Source of the DNA: Shewanella xiamenensis
GTDB lineage: Bacteria > Pseudomonadota > Gammaproteobacteria > Enterobacterales > Shewanellaceae
Length of the DNA stretch: 64,000 nt
NCBI RefSeq assembly: GCF_014647135.1
Contig: NZ_BMOP01000016.1
Location: forward strand, 1 to 64,000
Direction of reading: 5' to 3'
Numbering within the stretch: the first letter of the stretch is position 1; every line of letters starts with the position of its first letter. The notes beneath the pieces were generated by a model. It made no database searches, was not told the origin of the DNA, and saw only the letters and a program-made list of their open reading frames with translations. The translations under genes were made by a program, and so were the position numbers. This document shows positions 9,109 to 16,757 of this stretch, one piece after another.

Positions 9109-11427
9109 CTACTTAGCTTGTCGCCAAAACACTGCCGACAACGCTGGCAAGATAATTATTGCCCCCAACATATTTACCACAAACATGAAAGTAAGCAGGA
9201 TCCCCATATCCATTTGGAACTTTAGCGCCGAGAAAAACCAAGTGCTTACCCCAATCGCCAAGGTTAAGCCGGTGAATATCACTGCACTGCCCCGCTCGAC
9301 TAAGGCTTCATAGTAGGCTTGTTGAACTGGCATCCCATTCGACAACTTGGACGACATGGTCGACAGGATATAGATACCATAGTCGACCCCGATGCCTACA
9401 CCAAGGGCGATAACGGGTAAGGTACTAACAGCTAAGCCAATATTGAGCTGAGTCATCAACGCTTGCGCCAGTGTTGAGACTACATAAAGTGGAATAATCA
9501 CCGCTACCGTTGCCTTAAATGACTTAAAGCTGATAAGGCAAAGTACAAATACTGCGCCATACACATAGATCATCATAGGTAATTGGGCTTCAGCAACGGC
9601 TTCATTGGTTGCGGCCATCACTCCCACTGGGCCAGAGGCTAGCTTAAATTGCAGCTTATCATTATTCATTTTGGCCGCGACCGCTTTCACCTTGGCAACC
9701 ACAGTCTCAATGGTTTCTGCTTTATGATCCTGCATAAATAAATACACTGGCATCACCGAGCAATCACCATTTAACAACCCTGACGTCGTAGGAATTTGAC
9801 CAATCGCCTGCACTAAACTCGCCGTTGTACGCGGCAACACTTCCCATCTTGGATTGCCTTCGTTAAAACCTGCGTTTACCTTTTTCGCCACGGATGCCAA
9901 GCTAACGGTTGACTCAACGCCAGGAGTATTACGTACCAACCACTCAAACTCATCAATCTGGGTCAATACATCGTGATAGGTACAAGCTTCTGGAGTAGCT
10001 TCAACTATCACAGTCATTACATCCGTGGTGATAGAGAAGTGGTCGGTAATAAAGAAAGTATCTAGGTTATAACGTGAATCTTGGTGCAGAGCAGGCGCGC
10101 CGCCTTGTAGATCACCAATTTTCATCTGGTTTGCCTGTTGCAGCCCCAAAAAATACAAGGCTATCGTTGCCACTATCACTACCATCGCATATTTAGGCGT
10201 AGCAAATTTTGCTAGGTAGCGCCAAATCGCCTCGGCACGCACTTCATCCGATGATGGCGCAGCACCTTGTGGCGCAACTTTGAGCTCAGTAAAGGAAATC
10301 ACCAGCGGTAACAGGATAAGGTTAGTGAAAATAATCACACCGACACCTAAGGATGCCGAAATCGCTAGCTCTCTAATAATACCAATATCAATAGAGAGTA
10401 ACGTAATAAAACCCACTGTATCAGACAGTAATGCTACGCCACCGGGGACGAGTAAGCTACGAAACGCCGAAGCCGAGGCCGCCTTGGTCGTTTGTCCATC
10501 CATCACCCGACGTCTTACCGCGTTAATAATCTGTACACCGTGACTAACACCAATCGCAAACACCAGAAATGGCACCAGAATCGACATCGGATCGAGACCG
10601 AAACCAATTACCGTTAATAAACCAAGCTGCCAGATCACCGCAGTTAAGCTACAGACGAGAGGGAATATTGTCAGAATAATCGATTTAGAAAACAGATAGA
10701 CCATTACAGCGGTGATAAAAATGGCAATCACGAAGAACAGCAATACGCCTTTGGCACCATCGGCCACGTCACCCGCCATCTTGGCAAAACCAATGATATG
10801 GATTTTCACCTTGTCGGTTTCATACTTACCGCGAAGCTCCTTCTCCAACTGAGCGGCAAAGGCAATGGTATCTAAGGGTTTACCCGTTTGTGGATCAAAG
10901 TCCATCAACTGGGCCGACACCATAGCAGCACTGTAATCATTGGCAATCAAACGTCCCACAATGCCTGCTTTTTCGATGTTATCGCGCACCGTATTTAAAC
11001 CCGCTTCAGTGGTCGTAAAATCGGCGGGGATCACAGGGCCGCCAGCAAAACCATCTTCGACAACCTCAGTAAAACGAGTCGAAGGTGAAAACAAGGATTT
11101 CACCTGCGAGCGGTCAACACCTGGAATAAAAAATAGCTGATCATGGACATTTTTAAGGGTATCAAAAAAGTTAGGGTTAAAAATATTGCCGCTGGTGTCT
11201 TCCACCGCCACCATAATGCTATTGGCGCCACCAAAATCTTTTTGGTGTTTGAGGTAGGTTTGCATATAGCTATGATTGAGCGGAATATTTTTAATGAATG
11301 CCGCATCCATTTTTAATTGGCTTGCCTGGTAGCCCAAAAAAAACGTCAGCAAAATAAAAATGCTCACCACCCAAGCACGGTTGCGGAATAAAAATGACTC
11401 AAATCCGTTGACCAGTTTTTCTAACAT
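9109..11427 (-). CDS. MMPL/RND-superfamily inner-membrane transporter
   Basis: The 772-residue product has the layout of the RND superfamily (MMPL/HpnN-like). There is an N-terminal membrane helix (about 17-34), a periplasmic domain of about 200 residues, five clustered helices (about 225-380), a further helix near 412-430, a second periplasmic domain, and five closing helices. Conserved intramembrane segments such as FAIGVSHGVQII and GVGIGVDYGIYILS mark the two halves. Relatives use the proton gradient to move lipids or other hydrophobic molecules. It is the last gene of an operon with a DUF1302 outer-membrane protein, a DUF1329 protein and a YCF48 protein. This suggests one envelope-spanning transport system. 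The substrate cannot be read from sequence. Confidence 0.88.
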   Translation of the reverse strand: MLEKLVNGFESFLFRNRAWVVSIFILLTFFLGYQASQLKMDAAFIKNIPLNHSYMQTYLKHQKDFGGANSIMVAVEDTSGNIFNPNFFDTLKNVHDQLFFIPGVDRSQVKSLFSPSTRFTEVVEDGFAGGPVIPADFTTTEAGLNTVRDNIEKAGIVGRLIANDYSAAMVSAQLMDFDPQTGKPLDTIAFAAQLEKELRGKYETDKVKIHIIGFAKMAGDVADGAKGVLLFFVIAIFITAVMVYLFSKSIILTIFPLVCSLTAVIWQLGLLTVIGFGLDPMSILVPFLVFAIGVSHGVQIINAVRRRVMDGQTTKAASASAFRSLLVPGGVALLSDTVGFITLLSIDIGIIRELAISASLGVGVIIFTNLILLPLVISFTELKVAPQGAAPSSDEVRAEAIWRYLAKFATPKYAMVVIVATIALYFLGLQQANQMKIGDLQGGAPALHQDSRYNLDTFFITDHFSITTDVMTVIVEATPEACTYHDVLTQIDEFEWLVRNTPGVESTVSLASVAKKVNAGFNEGNPRWEVLPRTTASLVQAIGQIPTTSGLLNGDCSVMPVYLFMQDHKAETIETVVAKVKAVAAKMNNDKLQFKLASGPVGVMAATNEAVAEAQLPMMIYVYGAVFVLCLISFKSFKATVAVIIPLYVVSTLAQALMTQLNIGLAVSTLPVIALGVGIGVDYGIYILSTMSSKLSNGMPVQQAYYEALVERGSAVIFTGLTLAIGVSTWFFSALKFQMDMGILLTFMFVVNMLGAIIILPALSAVFWRQAK

Positions 11428-11458
11428 CTTATCGGCCCTGTTATTGTTGTTTTATCAT

Positions 11459-12469
11459 TTATGGCTTCAGAGTGAGTAGCCCTTGGCTACCCGATAACCA
11501 CACATTCCCTTGGTTATCTTTGGCAATTGAAACTAAGTTTTCCCCTTGGCGACGAGTGACAATACTCGAACTATCATCCTTATTTAACTGGATAACCACG
11601 CCAGCATTTCCCACTAGATAAAGGCTAGTGTCCGAGCTAACCATGGCGCCGTTGATGGATGATTTAACTGGCATCTCAATCTCATCCCATTGGCCAAGAC
11701 TCAAATCCGCCTTAAAAACATGCCCCCTAAGCCCCATTACGTAGACTGAATCCTGCAATTGGATAGCATTGAACATAGAGCCATCGTAATCAAACCCTGT
11801 GCGGGTAAAGGTTTGGCCTTTATCAGCCGACACCGCCACTAAACCAAGCTCTCCGACTAATAATAAGCGGCCATCATTAAGCTCAATCATCCGATTAAAA
11901 TGTGGCAATAATGAGGCGCGCTCGGTCAGATAAGCGTCTTGGTCGCTATTTTTTAACTCAGCTAAATAGGACACATCTTCTTCGGCCAGTAACTCTTCAT
12001 GGAATTCCTCAGCCCAATTTGCGCCACCATCACGGGTGCGATAGAAAAGCCCGTAAGCACCAATCGCTATGCCCTCTTGTTCATTTAAAAACAACACATC
12101 AAGGAAAGGCTTTTCAATTTCAGTCGACTGCATTTGTAACGACCAAGTTTGGCCGCCATCTTGAGTGTGCAAAATGGTGGCATCGTGACCAACAGCCCAA
12201 CCGAGTTTTTCAGTTAAAAAGAAAACCTTTGTTAACTGAACCGAAGTTGGCGTCGGAACTTGTTGCCATTTGTCATTTAACACTAACACATGACCACGCT
12301 CACCCACGGCAACCAAATGCTGCCCAGCGTGTGCAATATCGAGCACTAAAGAAGATGCGGCCAACGGCTGGATTTGTGGAAAACGCTCTGGCACAGCAGA
12401 AAACAACGGGGAAGAAAATAAACAACCAACACTTATCGCAGCGACACATTGAAGGATGCGAAACGACAT
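11459..12469 (-). CDS. Exported YCF48/BNR-type beta-propeller protein
   Basis: The 336-residue product has a cleavable signal peptide (hydrophobic stretch, likely cut after FSA near residue 25). It then carries repeated photosystem-II-assembly (YCF48)-like blades: GWAVGHDATILHTQDGGQTW, GIAIGAYGLFYRTRDGGANW and GLVAVSADKGQTF, ending in NVWLSGSQGLLTL. The repeated DGG-x-TW box is typical of BNR/YCF48 propellers. In plastids and cyanobacteria YCF48 helps assemble photosystem II; in non-photosynthetic bacteria its role is unknown. A periplasmic scaffold for the neighbouring transporter is an inference. The ATG follows AAGGAAGTTTGT, a good ribosome site. It sits 31 bases before the MMPL gene. Confidence 0.85.
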   Translation of the reverse strand: MSFRILQCVAAISVGCLFSSPLFSAVPERFPQIQPLAASSLVLDIAHAGQHLVAVGERGHVLVLNDKWQQVPTPTSVQLTKVFFLTEKLGWAVGHDATILHTQDGGQTWSLQMQSTEIEKPFLDVLFLNEQEGIAIGAYGLFYRTRDGGANWAEEFHEELLAEEDVSYLAELKNSDQDAYLTERASLLPHFNRMIELNDGRLLLVGELGLVAVSADKGQTFTRTGFDYDGSMFNAIQLQDSVYVMGLRGHVFKADLSLGQWDEIEMPVKSSINGAMVSSDTSLYLVGNAGVVIQLNKDDSSSIVTRRQGENLVSIAKDNQGNVWLSGSQGLLTLKP

Positions 12470-12490
12470 ACAAACTTCCTTAAACTAATG

Positions 12491-12513
12491 AGGGGCGCTT
12501 AGCGCCCCTTTTA
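12491..12513 (-). other. GC-rich hairpin between the DUF1329 and YCF48 genes
   Basis: A perfect 9-bp stem (AGGGGCGCT/AGCGCCCCT) with a one-base centre lies inside the operon, between the DUF1329 stop and the YCF48 start. On the transcribed minus strand no T-run follows; the T-run lies on the plus side. It is therefore more likely a partial terminator or an RNA-stability hairpin that sets expression within the operon than a true end. Confidence 0.6.
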
Positions 12514-12523
12514 CCGTGGCTGA

Positions 12524-13888
12524 TTAACGAATACCTTCGCGACGCAGCGCATCTGGGGTGAAGTTCGCTTCACTCAGTTTGGCATCGAAATTATACATAC
12601 CGCTCTGGTTGTCTAAGCCCATAGCTAAGTAACGACGGGACTGCAAATCATGGAACACTTCTAAGGTATCCCACTGGGTAGGTACTTCGTAATAGTTCAA
12701 ACCATGAGCAACCGCCACACGATAAAGTTCATTACGGTTGTCATACAGATCGGCAATCGATACCTGCCAAGAGTCTTCATCAAGATACATCACGCGGGTT
12801 TTATAGATATGGCGCATACCGTCTTTCAGTGTCGCCTTAACTTCCCACACGCGGTGTTTTTCCCAACGGACGAACTCAGGATTGATATGACCGGGTTTTA
12901 AAATTTGGTCATATTTCAACTTATCTGAATGCAATTTGTAGTCATTGTAAGGAATATAGATTTCTTTCTTGCCCACAAGCTCCCAGTTGTAGCGCACGGG
13001 TGAGCCGTTAAACATGTCGAAATCGTCAGTGGTGCGCAGACCATCGGATACGGTACCCGGTGTATCAAACGCAACGTTGGGAGCCTTACGCACGCGGCGC
13101 TGACCAGTGTTATAGGTCCATGCTTGACGTGGTAATGCTTCTTGATCCATGGTTTCTTTAACTAGCAGCGCAGTACCCGCTAAACGTGCAGGTTGAGTCA
13201 CTACTTGTTTAAAATAAAACAAGGTGTTGCTCGCTTTTAACTGATCTAAAGTAATCTCAGGACGAGAATACTCGAAACGGATTTCCTCGGCAGTTTCCAC
13301 TAAGGTGAAACTACCATCAGCTGTCGGTGCCGCTTGGCTACGTGAGGTTTCAACATCCACACCACGGAAGCGTAGAATATGGTTCCAAATGGCTTCTAAA
13401 CCGTTAGCCGGAATAGGGAATGGAATACCTATCGATGCACCCGAAATACCATTACCTTGCGCCACCAATTCGGCACGGGTCGCATTGGCTTTGGTCGCAT
13501 CGTAGACAAATTGCGGTACGGAAGCACTACGACGAGTCTTGTACACATTCATCTTGTAAGTATCAGGATAAAGCTCAAATAATTTCATCTGACCTGGGGT
13601 CAAAAAATCTTTATATTGCGCTTTGTTTGCATTGGTAATGGTAAATTCAATCTTATCTTCAGGGAAAGGATCAGGATGATGCATCCCCTTAGTGTAACCC
13701 GCTACTGGCTTAGTAATACCACCATCCCATGCGGGGATAGAACCATCAGCATTTCCAGCCTTTTCAGCACCTAATGGGGTTAATTCGTTACCCAGTTTTG
13801 CGGCCTCGACTTCGGATACTTTAGCCATCGCTGCTGGTGCTACAAGTGCCATAATGACCGCACTTGCCAATATCGACAGTTTCTTCAT
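12524..13888 (-). CDS. Exported DUF1329 protein (proposed LolA/LolB-like fold)
   Basis: The 454-residue product has a clear signal peptide (MKKLSILASAVIMALVAPAA, cut after AMA) and then the DUF1329 body. Family-like segments include KLGNELTPLGAEKAGNADGS near the start, QAWTYNTGQRRVRKAPNVAFD around 260-280, and HRVWEVKATLKDGMRHIYK in the second half. From memory, DUF1329 proteins are periplasmic and related in fold to the lipoprotein carriers LolA/LolB. They nearly always pair with DUF1302, as here. It may carry a hydrophobic ligand across the periplasm; that is inference. It starts 13 bases after the DUF1302 gene stop in transcription order, with AAAGGA as ribosome site. Confidence 0.88.
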   Translation of the reverse strand: MKKLSILASAVIMALVAPAAMAKVSEVEAAKLGNELTPLGAEKAGNADGSIPAWDGGITKPVAGYTKGMHHPDPFPEDKIEFTITNANKAQYKDFLTPGQMKLFELYPDTYKMNVYKTRRSASVPQFVYDATKANATRAELVAQGNGISGASIGIPFPIPANGLEAIWNHILRFRGVDVETSRSQAAPTADGSFTLVETAEEIRFEYSRPEITLDQLKASNTLFYFKQVVTQPARLAGTALLVKETMDQEALPRQAWTYNTGQRRVRKAPNVAFDTPGTVSDGLRTTDDFDMFNGSPVRYNWELVGKKEIYIPYNDYKLHSDKLKYDQILKPGHINPEFVRWEKHRVWEVKATLKDGMRHIYKTRVMYLDEDSWQVSIADLYDNRNELYRVAVAHGLNYYEVPTQWDTLEVFHDLQSRRYLAMGLDNQSGMYNFDAKLSEANFTPDALRREGIR

Positions 13889-13900
13889 TGTTATAGTCCT

Positions 13901-15943
13901 TTAGATCGAATACTTGATATTGAATGAAATATAATCACGATCTGCCATCGCGTTGGTTGTACCTACACCACCAAAGAAGTTGTTGTAGGACAGATCGGCC
14001 CCCCAACGGTTTTGGTATTCAAAGTTCAGACCCAAAGCGACTGACTTGCGTCCCTCTGTGAAGAGGAACATAGGATCTGGTGTAATACCATCAACATCGT
14101 GCGAGAAAATCATCCGTGGAGACATGTTCACACCCGCAAACAAGTTGTTGAACTCAGCTTTAGCTACAAGGCGATATCCCCATGCGAAATCGGTTGGGAA
14201 TGGGTTAGTTTCAGGGCCGTTATGCAACGCTTGAATAATGCCTGGCATATCAGGATTACCTCCAGAACGCGCCGTTCCAGGACCATTTAAGCGCAATTCA
14301 TCAAACCCAGGCATATCATGGATCCACACCCCGCCAACTTCAGCTAACATCGTCAGGTTATCTAGGCCCAATGTAGGACCAAATAGGTGAGTGAAAGTGA
14401 CTTGCGCCTGAGTCGTATCTAAGCGGATAAAGCCGTCAACGGTATCACCAGGCTTTACTCCATCAATTTGTGAAATACCGTCGAAATCGGGGCGAATACC
14501 GGCATTTGCTAACTGCTGAGGCATACCTGCGAACAGTAGTTCTACGTCATCAATTTGCAGCGGTTCATCTTGGCGGTGGGCAATTTCAGCACCGACTGAA
14601 GTATCGCCTAGTGAAGTGTTAAAACTGAAGCCATAAAGCTTGATGTCTTCAGGGTACACAATTTGCGCTTTAGAGAAACTCTTTAAGCTGAGCAGTAATT
14701 CGCGGTTGATATCACCCGCATTTTGCCCCAGAACCGCTAAGTCAGATAACAGAGCACCGGTGCTAAAATCGGCGGCTGTACCGCTGATCAGCGGACGGCG
14801 GCTATGGTAGTTCATAAAATAGAAACCAAACTCGGTATCGCCCAATTCAGGCGCGTAATACCCCAATTTGACACCATATTGGCCATCATTACTTGGCTCT
14901 TGTTCATCTTGCACTAAAGTGACTTTAGTTGGATAAGCTAATGCCATCGCGACGAGCTGTTGCGTTGGAATTGTCTGACCACTGGCAATCATCCCTGCTA
15001 GACGTTGATATTCCTGCATCACAAAGTCTAAGTTGATATCAGGGTTGGCGTTAAAACCTAACTGTGCGTTTTGATTGTAGCCACCAAAGCCAGCAAAATC
15101 GTTAGTCGCAAAAATTGAACCGGGCGTTGGCACCCAAATAGGTTCCCAATCATATTGATAGAAAGCTTCTACCGATAAGTTTTCTGTGATCCCAAGAGAA
15201 GCCCACACCATGCCCTGAGGTCTAAAGGCTTCTTTCAGTTCTGCACCGGGAGCATTAAGGATGTTCAAATCAACAGGGTTAATCTCACCAATACCATGGG
15301 CGATAAGAGTACTTTCCCCCCAAGAAACCACTTGGTTACCTAAACGGATAGAGAGTGGATTGGCACCGTCATTTAAATCAAAATTCGCATAAACAAAGGC
15401 ATCTAACAGACGGATGTCCTTACATTGCACTTCTGAAGCACGATTATCCTCACAAGGATCGAATTCTTTGCCTGTTATCGGATCATTGAAGTCATAGTTA
15501 CCATCGTTTAATTTACGATCGTAAAAATACATGCCACGAGCAAACAGACCATAGTTCTCATACTTCAGGGACAGCTCATGTAATCCTTTAACAATCTCAG
15601 AAGTAGTATCACCCTGAGAATAAAGCAAATTACTTAAATCGTTATTGCTTGAATAGGAACCTGGCTGTGCCCAAATCTCAGCAGATGTGTATTTAGTATT
15701 GCCAAACGCAGTATAATTCGACCAATCAAATTGTGGCTGGTTAACTTTACCAATTTGTCCATCCCAATCGCGCTCACCGACACGCCAACTGGCACCCGCA
15801 GTCCACGTTGAGTCAAACGTGCCTTGTACCTCCCCCCAATCGAACGCAACCGCATTAACATTCGATATCATCAACAAACTCAATGCCGACGCCACCCCCA
15901 AAGCAAGCGCCGACTTGTTAAAACTTTTTTTAACAATTTTCAT
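13901..15943 (-). CDS. DUF1302 outer-membrane beta-barrel protein
   Basis: The 680-residue product has a signal peptide with a basic start (MKIVKKSFNK) and a hydrophobic core ending NVNA near residue 32. A long barrel-like sequence of alternating polar and aromatic residues follows. It ends NIKYSI, a weak match to the usual terminal-strand motif. It opens with VAFDWGEVQGTFDSTWTAGA, typical of DUF1302 proteins. Members are predicted outer-membrane proteins of unknown function, almost always next to DUF1329. It is the first gene of the four-gene operon, with GGAGAG as ribosome site. In Pseudomonas the pair has been tied to growth with hydrophobic alcohols or esters, but I cannot state a substrate here. 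Confidence 0.88.
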   Translation of the reverse strand: MKIVKKSFNKSALALGVASALSLLMISNVNAVAFDWGEVQGTFDSTWTAGASWRVGERDWDGQIGKVNQPQFDWSNYTAFGNTKYTSAEIWAQPGSYSSNNDLSNLLYSQGDTTSEIVKGLHELSLKYENYGLFARGMYFYDRKLNDGNYDFNDPITGKEFDPCEDNRASEVQCKDIRLLDAFVYANFDLNDGANPLSIRLGNQVVSWGESTLIAHGIGEINPVDLNILNAPGAELKEAFRPQGMVWASLGITENLSVEAFYQYDWEPIWVPTPGSIFATNDFAGFGGYNQNAQLGFNANPDINLDFVMQEYQRLAGMIASGQTIPTQQLVAMALAYPTKVTLVQDEQEPSNDGQYGVKLGYYAPELGDTEFGFYFMNYHSRRPLISGTAADFSTGALLSDLAVLGQNAGDINRELLLSLKSFSKAQIVYPEDIKLYGFSFNTSLGDTSVGAEIAHRQDEPLQIDDVELLFAGMPQQLANAGIRPDFDGISQIDGVKPGDTVDGFIRLDTTQAQVTFTHLFGPTLGLDNLTMLAEVGGVWIHDMPGFDELRLNGPGTARSGGNPDMPGIIQALHNGPETNPFPTDFAWGYRLVAKAEFNNLFAGVNMSPRMIFSHDVDGITPDPMFLFTEGRKSVALGLNFEYQNRWGADLSYNNFFGGVGTTNAMADRDYISFNIKYSI

Positions 15944-16281
15944 TTTAGCTCTCCGTACCCTGCTGGATTCTTTGTTTTAGGAATTACAACCAACATCTTG
16001 TTAGCTCACAGGTAACATCATTGTTACAGCAATTAATCCCTATGAGCAAGGCACAGTTAGAGAAAATTTTCTAAAGAATTAAGCACGTAGACACATTTAT
16101 GTCATCGAGTACAAAGATGGGATTTAAATTAGTAAAGCAGAAGATTGGAATACTGAGGCAAAACAAGATAAAAAATCATAAATTTCATTAACATAATCAC
16201 AAAGAAATTATCATGTTTTATTAATTGTAATTAGTCGACCGTTTAAAGTAATTACTCTAAGATAAAATCAACAATTTGTTT
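15944..16281 (-). promoter_or_regulatory. AT-rich upstream region of the DUF1302 operon
   Basis: This 338-base gap lies before the DUF1302 start and after the 3' end of the DUF2835 gene. It is AT-rich and holds no credible gene. It must carry the operon promoter, but I could not pick one -35/-10 pair with confidence. The best operator-like element is the palindrome at 16012-16027. Confidence 0.5.
16012..16027. promoter_or_regulatory. Operator-like palindrome upstream of the DUF1302 operon
   Basis: GTAACA-TCAT-TGTTAC is a perfect 6-bp inverted repeat with a four-base spacer, about 70 bases upstream of the DUF1302 start codon. This is a plausible place for a repressor or activator of the operon. 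The regulator is unknown, and no regulator gene adjoins the operon. Confidence 0.4.
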
Positions 16282-16497
16282 CTACAACCGCTCCAATGAC
16301 ACAAATTGACCTTTATCGTCGAGCACGAGTTTAAACTGCCCATGAATACCATTTTCAGTTAAAAAACGCCTAAAATGTCGCCCGCTAATCCAAAGGATCC
16401 GCCCTTCACGTTCACGCACTTCAACTTTATCGGCCAGCCCTTGATAGTAAGGTAAAAAATCTTGATAGCTAAGGGTTAACTTAAAATACAATTCCAT
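16282..16497 (-). CDS. DUF2835 family small protein
   Basis: This 71-residue protein matches DUF2835. It has a YFKLTLSYQDFLPYYQG start, a WISGRHFRRFLTENGIHGQF middle and a LERL end. The family is a small cytoplasmic protein of unknown function found in gammaproteobacteria. Its start codon is separated from a GAGGAGGG stretch by a strong hairpin (listed separately), so translation may depend on RNA folding. It lies downstream of pepN on the same strand with 260 bases between. Confidence 0.85.
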   Translation of the reverse strand: MELYFKLTLSYQDFLPYYQGLADKVEVREREGRILWISGRHFRRFLTENGIHGQFKLVLDDKGQFVSLERL

Positions 16498-16503
16498 ATT
16501 GAT

Positions 16504-16525
16504 AAGGGCAGCAAAATGCTGCCCT
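16504..16525 (-). other. Hairpin between a strong Shine-Dalgarno sequence and the DUF2835 start
   Basis: On the minus strand GAGGAGGGCAGC is followed by ATTTTGCTGCCC and then TTATCAAT before the ATG. The GGGCAGC/GCTGCCC stem lies between the GAGGAG and the start codon. Folded, it would bring the ribosome site close to the ATG; alternatively it occludes part of the GGAGGG. No T-run follows, so it is not a normal terminator. Confidence 0.5.
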
Positions 16526-16757
16526 CCTCCTCTAATTAACCTGAACTCGGGGTAACGAGTGTCGAATAACCTAAATTAAATAAACTAAATCAATGCTATA
16601 AATGATTATTTTGAAACGAAAAATCTATTATCTGGCTGAATGCCAGATTTGTGCGCATATCAAGGCGCTCTTCGTATGCCATAGCGAGCGATAGTGAAAC
16701 AGAGCAACGCAGAGAGGCTCGAAAAGAGCCTATTCAGCGGCTCTGCTTATCTCGAGC

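Noticed and set aside
11902..12483. 193-codon plus-strand frame opposite the YCF48 gene
   Set aside because: The minus-strand gene has a signal peptide, repeated propeller blades and a good ribosome site; the plus frame has none of these and no family resemblance.
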